Shown here piece by piece: positions 36,326 to 46,076 of a stretch of DNA of 64,000 nucleotides. The notes beneath the pieces were generated by a model. The model was given only the letters and a program-made list of their open reading frames with translations. It did no database searches and was not told the DNA's origin. A program made the translations under genes and the position numbers. How positions within the stretch are numbered: position 1 is the stretch's first letter; each line of letters starts with the position of its first letter. The stretch comes from Actinomycetales bacterium (lineage in GTDB: Bacteria; Actinomycetota; Actinomycetes; Actinomycetales; Cellulomonadaceae), in assembly GCA_020444245.1 (NCBI GenBank), contig JAHLLI010000009.1, forward strand, positions 62,001 through 126,000, in the 5' to 3' direction.

Positions 36326-38114
36326 GGTGCTCCTCCTTCCTGGGGTCGTAGGGGTCGACGAGGTCGTCATCGGCGGCGGCGCGCGAGACCACCGCGCGGT
36401 AGCGGCGGGCGCCGTCGTGGTCGGCAGCGAGCAGCTCACGGTGGCTGCCCTCGGCCAGCACGCGCCCGCCGGAGACCAGTACCACGTGGTCGACGCGGTC
36501 CAGCACGAGCGGGCTCGCGGTGACCACGACGGTGGTGCGACCGGCACGGGCGGCGGCCAGCCTCTCCGCGATCCGGGCCTCGGTGTGCGCGTCGACCGCG
36601 CTGGTCGGCTCGACCAGGACGAGCACCTCGGCGTCGGTGAGCAGTGCGCGCGCCAGGGCGAGGCGCTGGCGCTGTCCGCCGGACAGCGAGCGGCCCTTCT
36701 CGGTGACGTGCCCGTCCAGGCCGTCGGGCACGGCGTCGAGCACGTCGTGGGCGTCGGCGGTGTGCAGCGCGGCGAGCTTGGCGGCGTCGTCGCTGCCGCC
36801 GCGCACGTCGAGCTCTGCGCGCAGGCTGCCGGTGAACAGGTGCGGCGTCGACTCGGCGACGACGACCCGCCGCCGCACCTCGGCCAGGCCGAGCTCGGAC
36901 AGTGCCGTGCCGCCCAGGCGCACCCGGGTGGCGTCGTGGCTCTCGCCCAGCAGCCCGAGGCGCAGCGCGAGCGCCGCCGACTCGTCCGGGTCGGGGCTCA
37001 CCAGCGCGGTGAGGCGGCCGGCCGGCAGCACGACGCCGGTCCGCTCGTCGACCAGGTCGACGGCGTCGCCGGCGGGCGTTGGGTCGGCCAGGTCGAGCGG
37101 GCGCTCGCGGGTGTCGGCGCCGGTGGGCGCGACGGACAGCACGCGCAGCATCCGCCGGACGCCGACGACGGCACGCGTGCCGATCCGCAGCGCTTCGGTC
37201 GCCACGTCCAGCGGCTGGGTGAGGAACGCCGCGTAGCCGAAGAACGTCACGAGCTCGCCGGGCGTGATGGTGCCGGCGACCGCCAGGTGCGCGCCGTACC
37301 AGACCACCCCGGCCAGGAACAGGCCGGGCAGCAGCGCCTTGAGCGCGTCGAGCAGCGACTCGGTCTGCGCGACCCGGACACCGGCACGGCGCACCGTCTG
37401 CGACTGGTCGCGGTAGCGGCCCGCGAACACGTCCTCGCCGCCGATGCCGCGCAGGATGCGCAGGCCCGAGACGGTGTCGGCGCCGAGCGTGGTGAGCCGG
37501 CCGCCGGCGTGCCGCTGGTCGGCCTCACGCCGTGACAGCGGCCGCACCACCAGCGCGAGCACGGCGGCGACGGTCGGCAGGCCGATCAGCACCGCGACGC
37601 CCAGCGGCACCGACGCGCGCAGCAGCAGCACGGCGACCACCGCGTACGAGACCAGCGCGCCGACCAGGCGCGGCATGATCCAGAACACCTCGCCGACCCG
37701 CAGCGAGTCCGACGCGACGGTGGCGACGACCTCACCGGTGGGCAGCTCTGCGGTCACCGCGTCGCCGGTGCGGGTGACGTGGTGACCGAGCAGCTGGGAC
37801 GAGCGGAACGCCGCGCGGATCCAGCCCTCGACCAGGCGGCGGTGCTCCACGACGTTGGCGAGCGCCCCGATCAGCCCGACGGCGAGCAGCAGCAGGACCG
37901 CGCCCCACAGCGCGCGGTCCACGCCGTGCTCGAGCCCGGTGTCCACCGCGCGGCCCAGCAGGTAGGGCAGCACGGCGGACGCGACGAACGCGAGGGTCGA
38001 CCACGCGACGCAGGACGCGACCAGCCCCAGCTGCCCGCGCGCGACCCACCACAGGTAGGCCGACGCGGTGGTCAGCGGGGGCTGACCCGGGTCGGTGTAG
38101 GGCATCTGGCGCAC
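36306..38114 (-). CDS. ABC exporter half-transporter, subunit A (degenerate Walker motifs, intact signature)
   Basis: 602 residues. Membrane domain about 40-330. In the nucleotide-binding domain the P-loop position reads LVSPDPDESAALAL (no GxxGxGK, Lys missing), Walker B is VLVLVEPTSAVD (Asp to Val, Glu kept), and the H-loop is VVVTASPLV (His to Ser), yet the signature LSGGQRQRLALARAL is perfect. It must pair with subunit B. GTG 38114 is chosen because TACCGT lies 6 nt upstream; ATG 38105 is three codons later. First gene of the operon. Confidence 0.92.
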   Translation of the reverse strand: MRQMPYTDPGQPPLTTASAYLWWVARGQLGLVASCVAWSTLAFVASAVLPYLLGRAVDTGLEHGVDRALWGAVLLLLAVGLIGALANVVEHRRLVEGWIRAAFRSSQLLGHHVTRTGDAVTAELPTGEVVATVASDSLRVGEVFWIMPRLVGALVSYAVVAVLLLRASVPLGVAVLIGLPTVAAVLALVVRPLSRREADQRHAGGRLTTLGADTVSGLRILRGIGGEDVFAGRYRDQSQTVRRAGVRVAQTESLLDALKALLPGLFLAGVVWYGAHLAVAGTITPGELVTFFGYAAFLTQPLDVATEALRIGTRAVVGVRRMLRVLSVAPTGADTRERPLDLADPTPAGDAVDLVDERTGVVLPAGRLTALVSPDPDESAALALRLGLLGESHDATRVRLGGTALSELGLAEVRRRVVVAESTPHLFTGSLRAELDVRGGSDDAAKLAALHTADAHDVLDAVPDGLDGHVTEKGRSLSGGQRQRLALARALLTDAEVLVLVEPTSAVDAHTEARIAERLAAARAGRTTVVVTASPLVLDRVDHVVLVSGGRVLAEGSHRELLAADHDGARRYRAVVSRAAADDDLVDPYDPRKEEHREASCR

Positions 38115-38120
38115 CCGTCG

Positions 38121-38126
38121 ACGGTA
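38121..38126 (-). promoter_or_regulatory. Leaderless -10 element of the ABC exporter operon
   Basis: Reads TACCGT on the minus strand, 6 nt before GTG 38114. It decides the start of subunit A. Confidence 0.6.
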
Positions 38127-38179
38127 GGTCCAGCCACCGACACCGGGCGAGCCATTTCCGCCCCGCCCCCAAGCCCGCC

Positions 38180-38246
38180 GAGTTCGGTGGTGGGGGTCGA
38201 GTTCGGTGGTCGCGACCACCGAACTCGCCCCCCGACCACCGAACTC
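38180..38246 (+). repeat. Nested palindromic repeat element, copy 2
   Basis: Units GAGTTCGGTGGT at 38180 and 38199, CGCG centre, units ACCACCGAACTC at 38215 and 38235. The central 28 bp (38199-38226) is a perfect palindrome. Same 67-bp length and unit spacing as copy 1. Here it lies between divergent genes, so it is not simply a terminator. Confidence 0.9.
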
Positions 38247-38278
38247 GCCTGAGGGTGGGGGGGATTGCGTGGCGGGGA

Positions 38279-38284
38279 TAGCGT
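38279..38284 (+). promoter_or_regulatory. Leaderless -10 element of the ABM-domain gene
   Basis: TAGCGT, 6 nt, ATG 38291. Confidence 0.65.
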
Positions 38285-38290
38285 GGGGGC

Positions 38291-38608
38291 ATGGCGAACT
38301 CGCTGGTCGTCGTGCACGTGGACATCGCCGTGGTCGCCGGGCAGGAGGACGCCTTCCTGGCCGCGACGCAGCTCAATGCGGCAGCGAGCCGCGCAGAGCC
38401 GGGGGTGGTGCGGTTCGACGTCCTGGTCGACCGCGAGGACCCCGCCCACGTGGTCCTCGTCGAGGTCTACCGCGACGCCGATGCGGCGGCTGCGCACAAG
38501 CAGACGTCCCACTACGCCGCCTGGCGGGACGCCGTCGCGCCGATGATGGCGCGGCCGCGGGCCTCGGTGAAGTACGTCAACGCCTCGCCGGCCGACGACG
38601 CGTTCTAG
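38291..38608 (+). CDS. Antibiotic biosynthesis monooxygenase (ABM) domain protein
   Basis: 105 residues, a single dimeric alpha-beta barrel domain. [45 protein letters not shown], then [32 protein letters not shown], as in YgiN and LsrG-type proteins. Despite the name, most members have unknown or quinol-related roles. Leaderless start. It stands alone between the ABC exporter and DUF3817. Confidence 0.88.
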   Translation: MANSLVVVHVDIAVVAGQEDAFLAATQLNAAASRAEPGVVRFDVLVDREDPAHVVLVEVYRDADAAAAHKQTSHYAAWRDAVAPMMARPRASVKYVNASPADDAF

Positions 38609-38696
38609 CGGCTCGACGCGAACCGCGCCCGGTCGTCGGGCAGGATGGGCGAGCCGAACGCCGGGTCGCGGCTGCGTCGGGATCGAAGGAGGAGCA

Positions 38697-39125
38697 GTGG
38701 CGGACAAGTCGTGGACCGACCAGGCGCGCGGAGCGCTCGGGCGCTACCGGGTGATGGCCTACGTGACCGGGGCGATGCTGCTGCTGCTCACGCTCCACGT
38801 CGTGCTCCAGCTTGCGCAGTTCGCGAGCGACAGCTCGATCCCGCTTTTCGATCATGACGGTCTGTCGGTCGTCATCCCGAACGCCGGGGTTGTCGTGCCG
38901 ATCGCGCACGGCTGGATCTACGTGGTGTACCTGGTGACCGTGCTGGACCTGTGGTCCAAGGTGCGCTGGGGCTTCGGACGGCTGACCACGATGGTGCTCG
39001 CCGGCGTCGTGCCGGTGATGTCCTTCGTGCTGGAGCGTCGTGTGCACGCCGACGCGCTCGCCCAGATCGCGGCCGGGGGTCCGGCCGGCGGGCAGACGCT
39101 CCGGGCCGCCGACGCCGCTCACTAG
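38697..39125 (+). CDS. DUF3817 integral membrane protein
   Basis: 142 residues with three hydrophobic segments: VMAYVTGAMLLLLTLHVVLQL (about 19-39), PIAHGWIYVVYLVTVLDLWSK and TMVLAGVVPVMSFVLERRVH. Family DUF3817 is commonly found next to guaA in actinobacteria; its role is unknown. GAAGGAGGAGC precedes GTG 38697, so this gene is leadered; CAGGAT at 38641 is a possible -10. Its TAG stop is also the first half of the guaA -10 hexamer. Confidence 0.88.
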   Translation: MADKSWTDQARGALGRYRVMAYVTGAMLLLLTLHVVLQLAQFASDSSIPLFDHDGLSVVIPNAGVVVPIAHGWIYVVYLVTVLDLWSKVRWGFGRLTTMVLAGVVPVMSFVLERRVHADALAQIAAGGPAGGQTLRAADAAH

Positions 39126-39128
39126 ACT
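39123..39128 (+). promoter_or_regulatory. Leaderless -10 element of guaA, overlapping the DUF3817 stop
   Basis: TAGACT, 6 nt, GTG 39135. Its TAG is the stop codon of DUF3817. Confidence 0.7.
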
Positions 39129-39134
39129 CCCGGC

Positions 39135-40735
<1,601 letters not shown>

Positions 40736-40791
40736 TCGGCGGGTCGGCACCGCGCTCGGCCGGTACCGCGGTCGGTCGGCGCGACGTCGCG

Positions 40792-42291
40792 TCACAGGAC
40801 GGCGTTCTCGAGCGCGTCGTCCCCGCTGGCCGGCGGCGTCGGGATCCTGGCCGGCGCGGCCCGGTGCTCGCGCTTGACCACGTACATCGCGGCGTCCGCG
40901 GCCGAGAGGACCTGACCCGCGGACGCGTGCTCGCCGGGCTCGACGAGGGCCGCGCCGATGCTCGCGCGCGCCGAGGCTTCGAGCCCGGCCAGCGCGACCG
41001 GCTCGGCGAGCGCTGCCGTGAGCGTGGCGATCGCGGCGTCCCGCGTCCGTGCCGGAGGTCCTTGCATCACGACCACGAACTCGTCGCCGCCGAAGCGGGC
41101 GACCACGTCCGACGCCCGCATTGCGGCCCTCAGCCGCCGACCTACCTCGATCAGGAGGCTGTCCCCGGTGGTGTGACCGTGGTTGTCGTTGACGACCTTG
41201 AAGTCGTCCAGATCGAGGAACAGGACGACCACGCCGGCCGAGCGGCGGTCGGCAACCTCCGCGAGCAGAGCGGTCAGGTGCTGCGACACCGCGCGGCGGT
41301 TGGGCAGGCCGGTGAGCTCGTCGCGGGTCGCCAGCTCGTGCAGCCGTCGTTCCGCCTGGGCGTGCAGCGAAGCCAGGGTGGCGATCCGGCCCAGCACCAA
41401 CGGGGCGAGCAGGGCCGAGGCCAGGCTGAGCGGCAGCGGGTCCCAGTGGCGGCCCGTGGCTGCCTCGACGACGGCGGCCGCCGGCAGGACCGTGAGAGCC
41501 AGCCCCAGCAGGACCAACCGACCCCTGGTGAGCCGAGCGCTCCGGTCGTTCGAGGCGCCCATCAGGTCCGCGGCAGGGTGTCGGTAGGCCGCGCCGAGTC
41601 CGAGGTAGGCCGCGACCCACCACACGTCGATCCACGGGCTGTCGGCGCCGGTCGCGGGGTTGTGGGACAGCACTGCGACCATGTGCCCGGCGAACACGGC
41701 GAGCACCGCGAGGAGCAGGTAGCCGGTCGCACCCCGCGCCTGGGCGTTCGCAGTCCACGCGCGGATGACGACCCCGGCCATGCCGCCGACGAGCAGGATG
41801 ATGACCAGTTCGTAGGCCTGCTCCGAGTGCGGTGCGCCGTGCCTCTCCTGGACGGGGTCGATGACGGCGGTCCACACCAGGACCGTCGCCACCACGGCGA
41901 TGATGGCGCTGTCGATGATCGCACCGAGGTCCCTGCTGCCGATCGGCATGGTGGCGAGGGTCCCGCCCGCCAGGATCGCGAGGTAGCCGAGCGTGAGGGT
42001 GGCGGCGAAGAGCGCGCCTGGTGGCTCCCCGTGGCCCGTGGCCCGGCTCAGCAGGCCCTGGGTGTCGTGCTGCGCGAGCAGCCCTAGCCCGGCAAGCAGG
42101 ACGATGTGCGCCAGCCGGGTGCGCCGCGGAGCGTGGGTCGTGGGCCGAGCGCCGGCGAGCGCGAGGATCGCGAGCACGGTCGATGCCAGGACCGCGCCGG
42201 AGCGGGAGGTGTCGTCGCCTACGAGGCAGGCCGCGCCGAGCGTGAGGAGCAGCGTGGCGTAGCCGAGCAGCACCCGCCGCGCTCGTGTCAT
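40792..42291 (-). CDS. Membrane diguanylate cyclase (GGDEF), downstream paralogue
   Basis: 499 residues. About nine hydrophobic segments fill residues 1-315, then a GGDEF domain: TRDELTGLPNRRAVSQHL, LFLDLDDFKVVNDNHGHTTGD, and RFGGDEFVVVM. The signature is intact, and RASD five residues before it is the c-di-GMP inhibitory RxxD site, so activity with product feedback is expected. The sensor part is not a recognised domain. It is 20 nt after its paralogue and presumably cotranscribed with it; GGAGGGGC lies before the ATG. Confidence 0.9.
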   Translation of the reverse strand: MTRARRVLLGYATLLLTLGAACLVGDDTSRSGAVLASTVLAILALAGARPTTHAPRRTRLAHIVLLAGLGLLAQHDTQGLLSRATGHGEPPGALFAATLTLGYLAILAGGTLATMPIGSRDLGAIIDSAIIAVVATVLVWTAVIDPVQERHGAPHSEQAYELVIILLVGGMAGVVIRAWTANAQARGATGYLLLAVLAVFAGHMVAVLSHNPATGADSPWIDVWWVAAYLGLGAAYRHPAADLMGASNDRSARLTRGRLVLLGLALTVLPAAAVVEAATGRHWDPLPLSLASALLAPLVLGRIATLASLHAQAERRLHELATRDELTGLPNRRAVSQHLTALLAEVADRRSAGVVVLFLDLDDFKVVNDNHGHTTGDSLLIEVGRRLRAAMRASDVVARFGGDEFVVVMQGPPARTRDAAIATLTAALAEPVALAGLEASARASIGAALVEPGEHASAGQVLSAADAAMYVVKREHRAAPARIPTPPASGDDALENAVL

Positions 42292-42311
42292 GCCGCCCCT
42301 CCGGGGTCTCG

Positions 42312-43808
42312 TCAGTGCTCCCTCATGGCATCGGCATGTTCGGGCTCGGCCTGAGCCCCGGCCGGCGCCGGCTCGTCCGCGGCCTCACGCTGGGACCGCT
42401 TGACCCGGTACATCGATGCGTCGGCGGCGCTCAGGAGCTGCTCAGCGGTGGCGTGGTCGCCCGGGCGGGCGGCCGCCGAGCCGATCGACGCGCGACCCGA
42501 CGCGGTGATCCCGGCGAGCATCAGGGGTGCCTCGAGGGCGGCGTGGACGGCGGCGATCCCCGCGGCGCTCGCAGCGGTCGGCTCGCCCTCGAGCACGAGG
42601 ACGAACTCGTCGCCGCCGAACCTGCCTGCCATGTCGGTGGAGCGGGCCGCGGAGCGCAGGCGTCGCGCGACCTCGACCAGGAACAGGTCCCCGACGCCGT
42701 GGCCGTACTGGTCGTTGATGACCTTGAAGTCGTCGAGGTCGATGAAGAGGACCGCGAGGCCGGGGGAGTCGCCCGCCTCGACGCGGCTGAGCAGCGAGGT
42801 GATGCGGGCGACGAGAGCTCGCCGGTTGAGCAGCCCGGTCAGCTCGTCCTGCGTGGCCAGACGGGTCAGCCGGCGCTCGGCGGAGGAGTGCTGCCGGGCC
42901 AGCAGGCCGATCCGCATCACGACAAGCGGCGCCACGACGAGCGCTCCGGCGTTCGTCACCACCTCGTAGCCGCCGGTTCCGCGCAGGTGGGCGACCGTGG
43001 CGAGCCCCGGGAAGAGCGACAGTGCGGCACCGAGGAACACCAGGCGCGAGGGCGAGAGCTTCGCCGATCGTGGGCCTGGGACCACCTCGTAGGCCTCGGG
43101 ACGGGCGGTGAGCGCAGCGATCGCGAGGCTCGCCGCCACCCAGGACGCCGCGACCCACCCGGCGCGTTCACCGGATCCGCCGTTCTCGTGCACAGCGGAC
43201 GCCACGGTGCCCAGCAGGGTCGAGCCGGCCGCGACGGCGAGGTACACCGCGGCGAACCTGGTGGTGAGGCCCGAGACGAGGGCTCGAAGCGCGACGCCGA
43301 CGATCGCGCAGACCAGCACCAGGACGATGAGCTGGCGCACGTCGCCCGGGATGCCCGAACGGGTCCGGGCCGGGCCCACGATGGCGGTCCAGAGCAGCCC
43401 GGCGGCGGCTACGGCGACGATGGCGGTGTCGATCGCGGCCCCGGGATCGGTGCGGATCACGGGAGCCATCGCGAAGAGCCCGCCGGACACCAGGAGGCTG
43501 TAGCCGAGGGCGAGCGTCAGGCCGTACCAGAGCCCGCCGTGCAGGGCGCCGGTCGACATGCCTGCGACGACGGTGATGGTGTTGTGCGCGGTGAGAACGA
43601 CCAGCCCGGCCAGCAGCAGCGGCCACGCCGTGGGGTGCAGCCGCGACCCGACGCGGTACTGCGCGACGAGCACGCCGGCGCCCACCAGGCCGGCGAGCAG
43701 GACGGCTACAGCCGACCCCTCGGTGCCGCCGAGCAGGCAGAGTGTCGTCAGGGCAGCAAGCAGCGCGCCGTATCCGGCGTGCACGTGGCCTGGGGGGACC
43801 GCGCCCAC
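42312..43808 (-). CDS. Membrane diguanylate cyclase (GGDEF), upstream paralogue
   Basis: 498 residues, same architecture as the next gene: a multi-span N-terminal half (LAALTTLCLLGGTEGSAVAVLLAGLVGAGVL and following), then TQDELTGLLNRRALVARI, LFIDLDDFKVINDQYGHGVGD and RFGGDEFVLVLEGE. RSTD precedes GGDEF by five residues (I-site). Shared phrases such as DLDDFKV, SVGS/SIGAA and AADASMYRVKR show recent tandem duplication. GGAGGAGGC precedes GTG 43808. No EAL or HD-GYP partner lies in the window. Confidence 0.9.
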   Translation of the reverse strand: MGAVPPGHVHAGYGALLAALTTLCLLGGTEGSAVAVLLAGLVGAGVLVAQYRVGSRLHPTAWPLLLAGLVVLTAHNTITVVAGMSTGALHGGLWYGLTLALGYSLLVSGGLFAMAPVIRTDPGAAIDTAIVAVAAAGLLWTAIVGPARTRSGIPGDVRQLIVLVLVCAIVGVALRALVSGLTTRFAAVYLAVAAGSTLLGTVASAVHENGGSGERAGWVAASWVAASLAIAALTARPEAYEVVPGPRSAKLSPSRLVFLGAALSLFPGLATVAHLRGTGGYEVVTNAGALVVAPLVVMRIGLLARQHSSAERRLTRLATQDELTGLLNRRALVARITSLLSRVEAGDSPGLAVLFIDLDDFKVINDQYGHGVGDLFLVEVARRLRSAARSTDMAGRFGGDEFVLVLEGEPTAASAAGIAAVHAALEAPLMLAGITASGRASIGSAAARPGDHATAEQLLSAADASMYRVKRSQREAADEPAPAGAQAEPEHADAMREH

Positions 43809-43863
43809 GGATGCCTCCTCCGTCGCCGCTCATGATCCAGATCGGCACCTCCGTCCGCGGCAT

Positions 43864-43869
43864 TAGCCT
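43864..43869 (+). promoter_or_regulatory. Leaderless -10 element of the glycosyltransferase gene
   Basis: TAGCCT, 6 nt, GTG 43876. Divergent from the GGDEF operon. Confidence 0.7.
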
Positions 43870-43875
43870 GGAGGG

Positions 43876-44997
43876 GTGCGGATCGTCCATGTCTCCGACT
43901 GCTACGCCCCGCGGACCGGCGGCATCGAGACGCAGGTCCGCGACCTCGCGAGGGCCCAGGCCGCCGCCGGGCACGAGGTCCACGTGCTCACGGCGACCCC
44001 GGGGCCGGAGGGTGAGCGCGGGGGCGTGGTGACCGACGACGAGGGCGTGCGGGTCCATCGCCTGGGCGCGCACGTGCCGTTCGACCTGCCGATCAACCCC
44101 GCTGCGGTGCCCCGGATGCGGTCGCTGCTGGCCGAGCTGGCCCCGGACGTGGTCCACGTGCACGCCGGGGTCGTCTCGCCGTTCGCGTTCGACGGTGCGC
44201 GTCTCGCGCTGGACGTCGGCGCCCCGACCGCGATCACCTGGCACTGCATGCTCGACGGCGCCGTGCCGGCGCTGCGTGCCGCGGCGTCGCGCACGAGGTG
44301 GCGGACCGCCCCGGCGGCGCTGTCCGCGGTGAGCGCTGCGGCGGCCGAGCGCGTCGCCGCGGTGTTCGACACCGAGGTGGGCGTGGTGCCCAACGGGATG
44401 GACGTCGAGCGGTGGTCGCCGCACGCCGAGCCCGCGGGCACGGTCGTGCTGCGCGCGGTCGCGACCATGCGCCTGGCGCCGCGCAAGCGGGGACCGGCCC
44501 TGGTCGCGGTGGTCGAGGACGCGATGACCCAGCTCGACCCGGGGTCGCTGGTGGTCGACGTGTTCGGCGACGGTCCCACGAGGGACCGGATGGCCAGGTC
44601 CGTGCGCCGGCGGGGGTTGGACGACGTCGTGCGGCTGCACGGCCGGGTGCCGCGCGAGGAGCTGTGGGCCGCCTACCAGGGTGCGCACGTGTTCCTCGCC
44701 CCTGCCGTGCTCGAGGCCTTCGGGATCGCCGCTCTCGAGGCGCGCTCGGCCGGGCTGGTCGTGATCGCGCACCGGGGCACCGGGGTCGCCGAGTTCGTCA
44801 CGGACGGCGAGGACGGCCTGCTCGTCGACGATGACGCCCAGATGGCCCGCGCGCTGGTGCGTCTGGCGCACGAGCCGGAGCTGCGCGCGCGGCTCCAGGC
44901 CAGGGCGCGGGCGGTGCCCCCACCGTTCGCGTGGCCGGCGGTGCTGGCCCGCGCCGACGCGGAGTACACCCGCGCCCGGAGCATCGTCGGTCGGTAG
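43876..44997 (+). CDS. Glycosyltransferase family 4 protein
   Basis: 373 residues, GT-B fold. N-terminal IVHVSDCYAPRTGGIETQVRDLARAQAAAGHEVHVLTA, the acceptor-side glycine-rich loop; C-terminal nucleotide-sugar site with VPREELWAAYQGAHVFLAPAVLEAFGIAALEARSAGLVVIAH, which holds the E-x7-E motif of GT4 enzymes. The pattern resembles mannosyl- or glucosyltransferases of PIM or glycolipid pathways, but the acceptor is not identifiable. The stop lies in the loop of a CGGTCGG/CCGACCG hairpin. Confidence 0.87.
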   Translation: MRIVHVSDCYAPRTGGIETQVRDLARAQAAAGHEVHVLTATPGPEGERGGVVTDDEGVRVHRLGAHVPFDLPINPAAVPRMRSLLAELAPDVVHVHAGVVSPFAFDGARLALDVGAPTAITWHCMLDGAVPALRAAASRTRWRTAPAALSAVSAAAAERVAAVFDTEVGVVPNGMDVERWSPHAEPAGTVVLRAVATMRLAPRKRGPALVAVVEDAMTQLDPGSLVVDVFGDGPTRDRMARSVRRRGLDDVVRLHGRVPREELWAAYQGAHVFLAPAVLEAFGIAALEARSAGLVVIAHRGTGVAEFVTDGEDGLLVDDDAQMARALVRLAHEPELRARLQARARAVPPPFAWPAVLARADAEYTRARSIVGR

Positions 44998-45004
44998 CCG
45001 ACCG
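44988..45004 (+). terminator. Hairpin containing the glycosyltransferase stop codon
   Basis: CGGTCGG - TAG - CCGACCG; the loop is the stop codon itself. Short stem, moderate confidence as terminator. Confidence 0.4.
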
Positions 45005-45089
45005 CCGTCGGTCGCGAACCCCGGGCGAGAGCACGGGCCCCACGTCGCCACGGGCATGTCACGTCGTGAGACAAGTCCTCCTATGACTC

Positions 45090-45132
45090 GGGACGTTTAG
45101 CCCAGGCCAAAAGGCCCCCGGACATTGGGCCT
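45090..45132 (+). promoter_or_regulatory. Tandem DosR/DevR-like boxes upstream of the small membrane protein
   Basis: GGGACGTTTAGCCC (45090-45103, one mismatch to GGGACNTTNGNCCC) and CGGACATTGGGCCT (45119-45132, only the two end bases differ). GATTCT at 45156-45161 fits the NANNNT -10; the start near 45168 would place box 2 at -42.5 and box 1 at -71.5. Confidence 0.5.
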
Positions 45133-45228
45133 ACACAAGTCCCTCACGGATCAGCGATTCTCTTGGCAGACGCCGTGACAAGCGGCTCCCGGGTCGGGAA
45201 GGCCCGGACGAACGGGAAGGGATCACTC

Positions 45229-45681
45229 ATGCTGAACGCCAAGGGCGTCAAGGTCGTCGGGATCGTCGCGATGGTCGTGGGCCTGCTCATGATCGTTGCG
45301 GGCGGGGTCACCTGGGGCCTGGTCTCCAGCCAGCTGAGCGACGAGCACATCACCGTCGCCGAGGACGCCGCGCAGTTCGCCGGGAAGACCGTCAACGGCC
45401 CGCTCGACGCGTACTACCAGGCCGACATCATCAAGCACCACGCTCTCGACGCGACCGATGGCAAGACCTACGCGCAGCTCGACCGCGAGGACCCGCTGCG
45501 GGCCACCGCGATGAACGCCTCGTTCCTGCGCGCCTCGCTGTTCACCTCGGTCGTGGCCTTCGGAGTGGCCGCCTTCGCGATGGGCATGGGCGTGATCGTC
45601 GTGCTCTTCGGCTGGGCCTTCACCGCGGTCGCGGGCGCCAAGGTCGAGAGCTCGGCCACGGCCGGCGCCGCCACCGCCTGA
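45229..45681 (+). CDS. Small two-TM membrane protein (often annotated LigA-like)
   Basis: 150 residues. TM1 at about 10-30 (VVGIVAMVVGLLMIVAGGVTWGLV) and TM2 at about 108-134 (FTSVVAFGVAAFAMGMGVIVVLFGWAF) flank an extracytoplasmic loop with ITVAEDAAQFAGKTVNGPLDAYYQADIIKHHAL. Similar actinobacterial proteins are often called aromatic ring-opening dioxygenase LigA, a label the sequence does not support: there is no catalytic motif. AAGGGA precedes ATG 45229. DosR-like boxes upstream suggest induction under low oxygen or redox stress. Confidence 0.8.
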   Translation: MLNAKGVKVVGIVAMVVGLLMIVAGGVTWGLVSSQLSDEHITVAEDAAQFAGKTVNGPLDAYYQADIIKHHALDATDGKTYAQLDREDPLRATAMNASFLRASLFTSVVAFGVAAFAMGMGVIVVLFGWAFTAVAGAKVESSATAGAATA

Positions 45682-45697
45682 CGCCGAACCCCACGGC

Positions 45698-45733
45698 TCG
45701 GCGGGGTCCTCACCCCCTGCAGGACCCCGCCGA
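45698..45733 (+). terminator. Terminator hairpin after the small membrane protein
   Basis: TCGGCGGGGTCCT - 10 nt - AGGACCCCGCCGA, a 13-bp perfect stem 16 nt after the stop. Confidence 0.6.
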
Positions 45734-45738
45734 CACCA

Positions 45739-45776
45739 CGAAGGGCGGTCTCCCCGATCGGGGAGACCGCCCTTCG
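45739..45776 (+). terminator. Bidirectional terminator between convergent genes
   Basis: 17-bp arms (45739-45755 and 45760-45776) around GATC, itself self-complementary. It precedes the end of the minus-strand gene at 45813. Confidence 0.7.
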
Positions 45777-45812
45777 GCACGTGGTCGGCCGGGCCCTCCT
45801 CCCGGCCGACCG

Positions 45813-46076
45813 TCAGCCCGCCCGGCGCCTGGCGCCGACCAGCGAGCCGACCAGCAGGGCCACGCCGGCCCCGGCGACCAGCAGGATCACTGCCAGCTGG
45901 ACGTCGAACACCAACCCGTTGCCCAGGGCCATCAGCCCGAGCGCGACGGCCAGGACCACGAGGCCCCAGACCACCGTCGCCACCCGGGGCCGCCGGTCCG
46001 GGGTCGCCGCGGGTGCGGCAGGCGCGACGTCAGCCGTCTCGCGCTCCTCCGGCCGGTTCTCGTACTGCTCGCTCAT
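45813..46076 (-). CDS. Small two-TM membrane protein
   Basis: 87 residues. A charged, Pro/Ala-rich N terminus (residues 1-30) is followed by VATVVWGLVVLAVALGLMALGNG and VQLAVILLVAGAGVALLVGSLVG, ending RRRAG. No family recognised. Its ATG overlaps the stop of the LiaF-like gene (TGATG), and GGAGGGG within that gene's end serves as ribosome site, so it belongs to the same operon and may act in envelope stress. Confidence 0.75.
   Translation of the reverse strand: MSEQYENRPEERETADVAPAAPAATPDRRPRVATVVWGLVVLAVALGLMALGNGLVFDVQLAVILLVAGAGVALLVGSLVGARRRAG

Noticed and set aside
45229-45681. Aromatic ring-opening dioxygenase (LigA) activity
   Set aside because: The protein is a 150-residue two-TM protein without metal ligands; the name is an inherited annotation.
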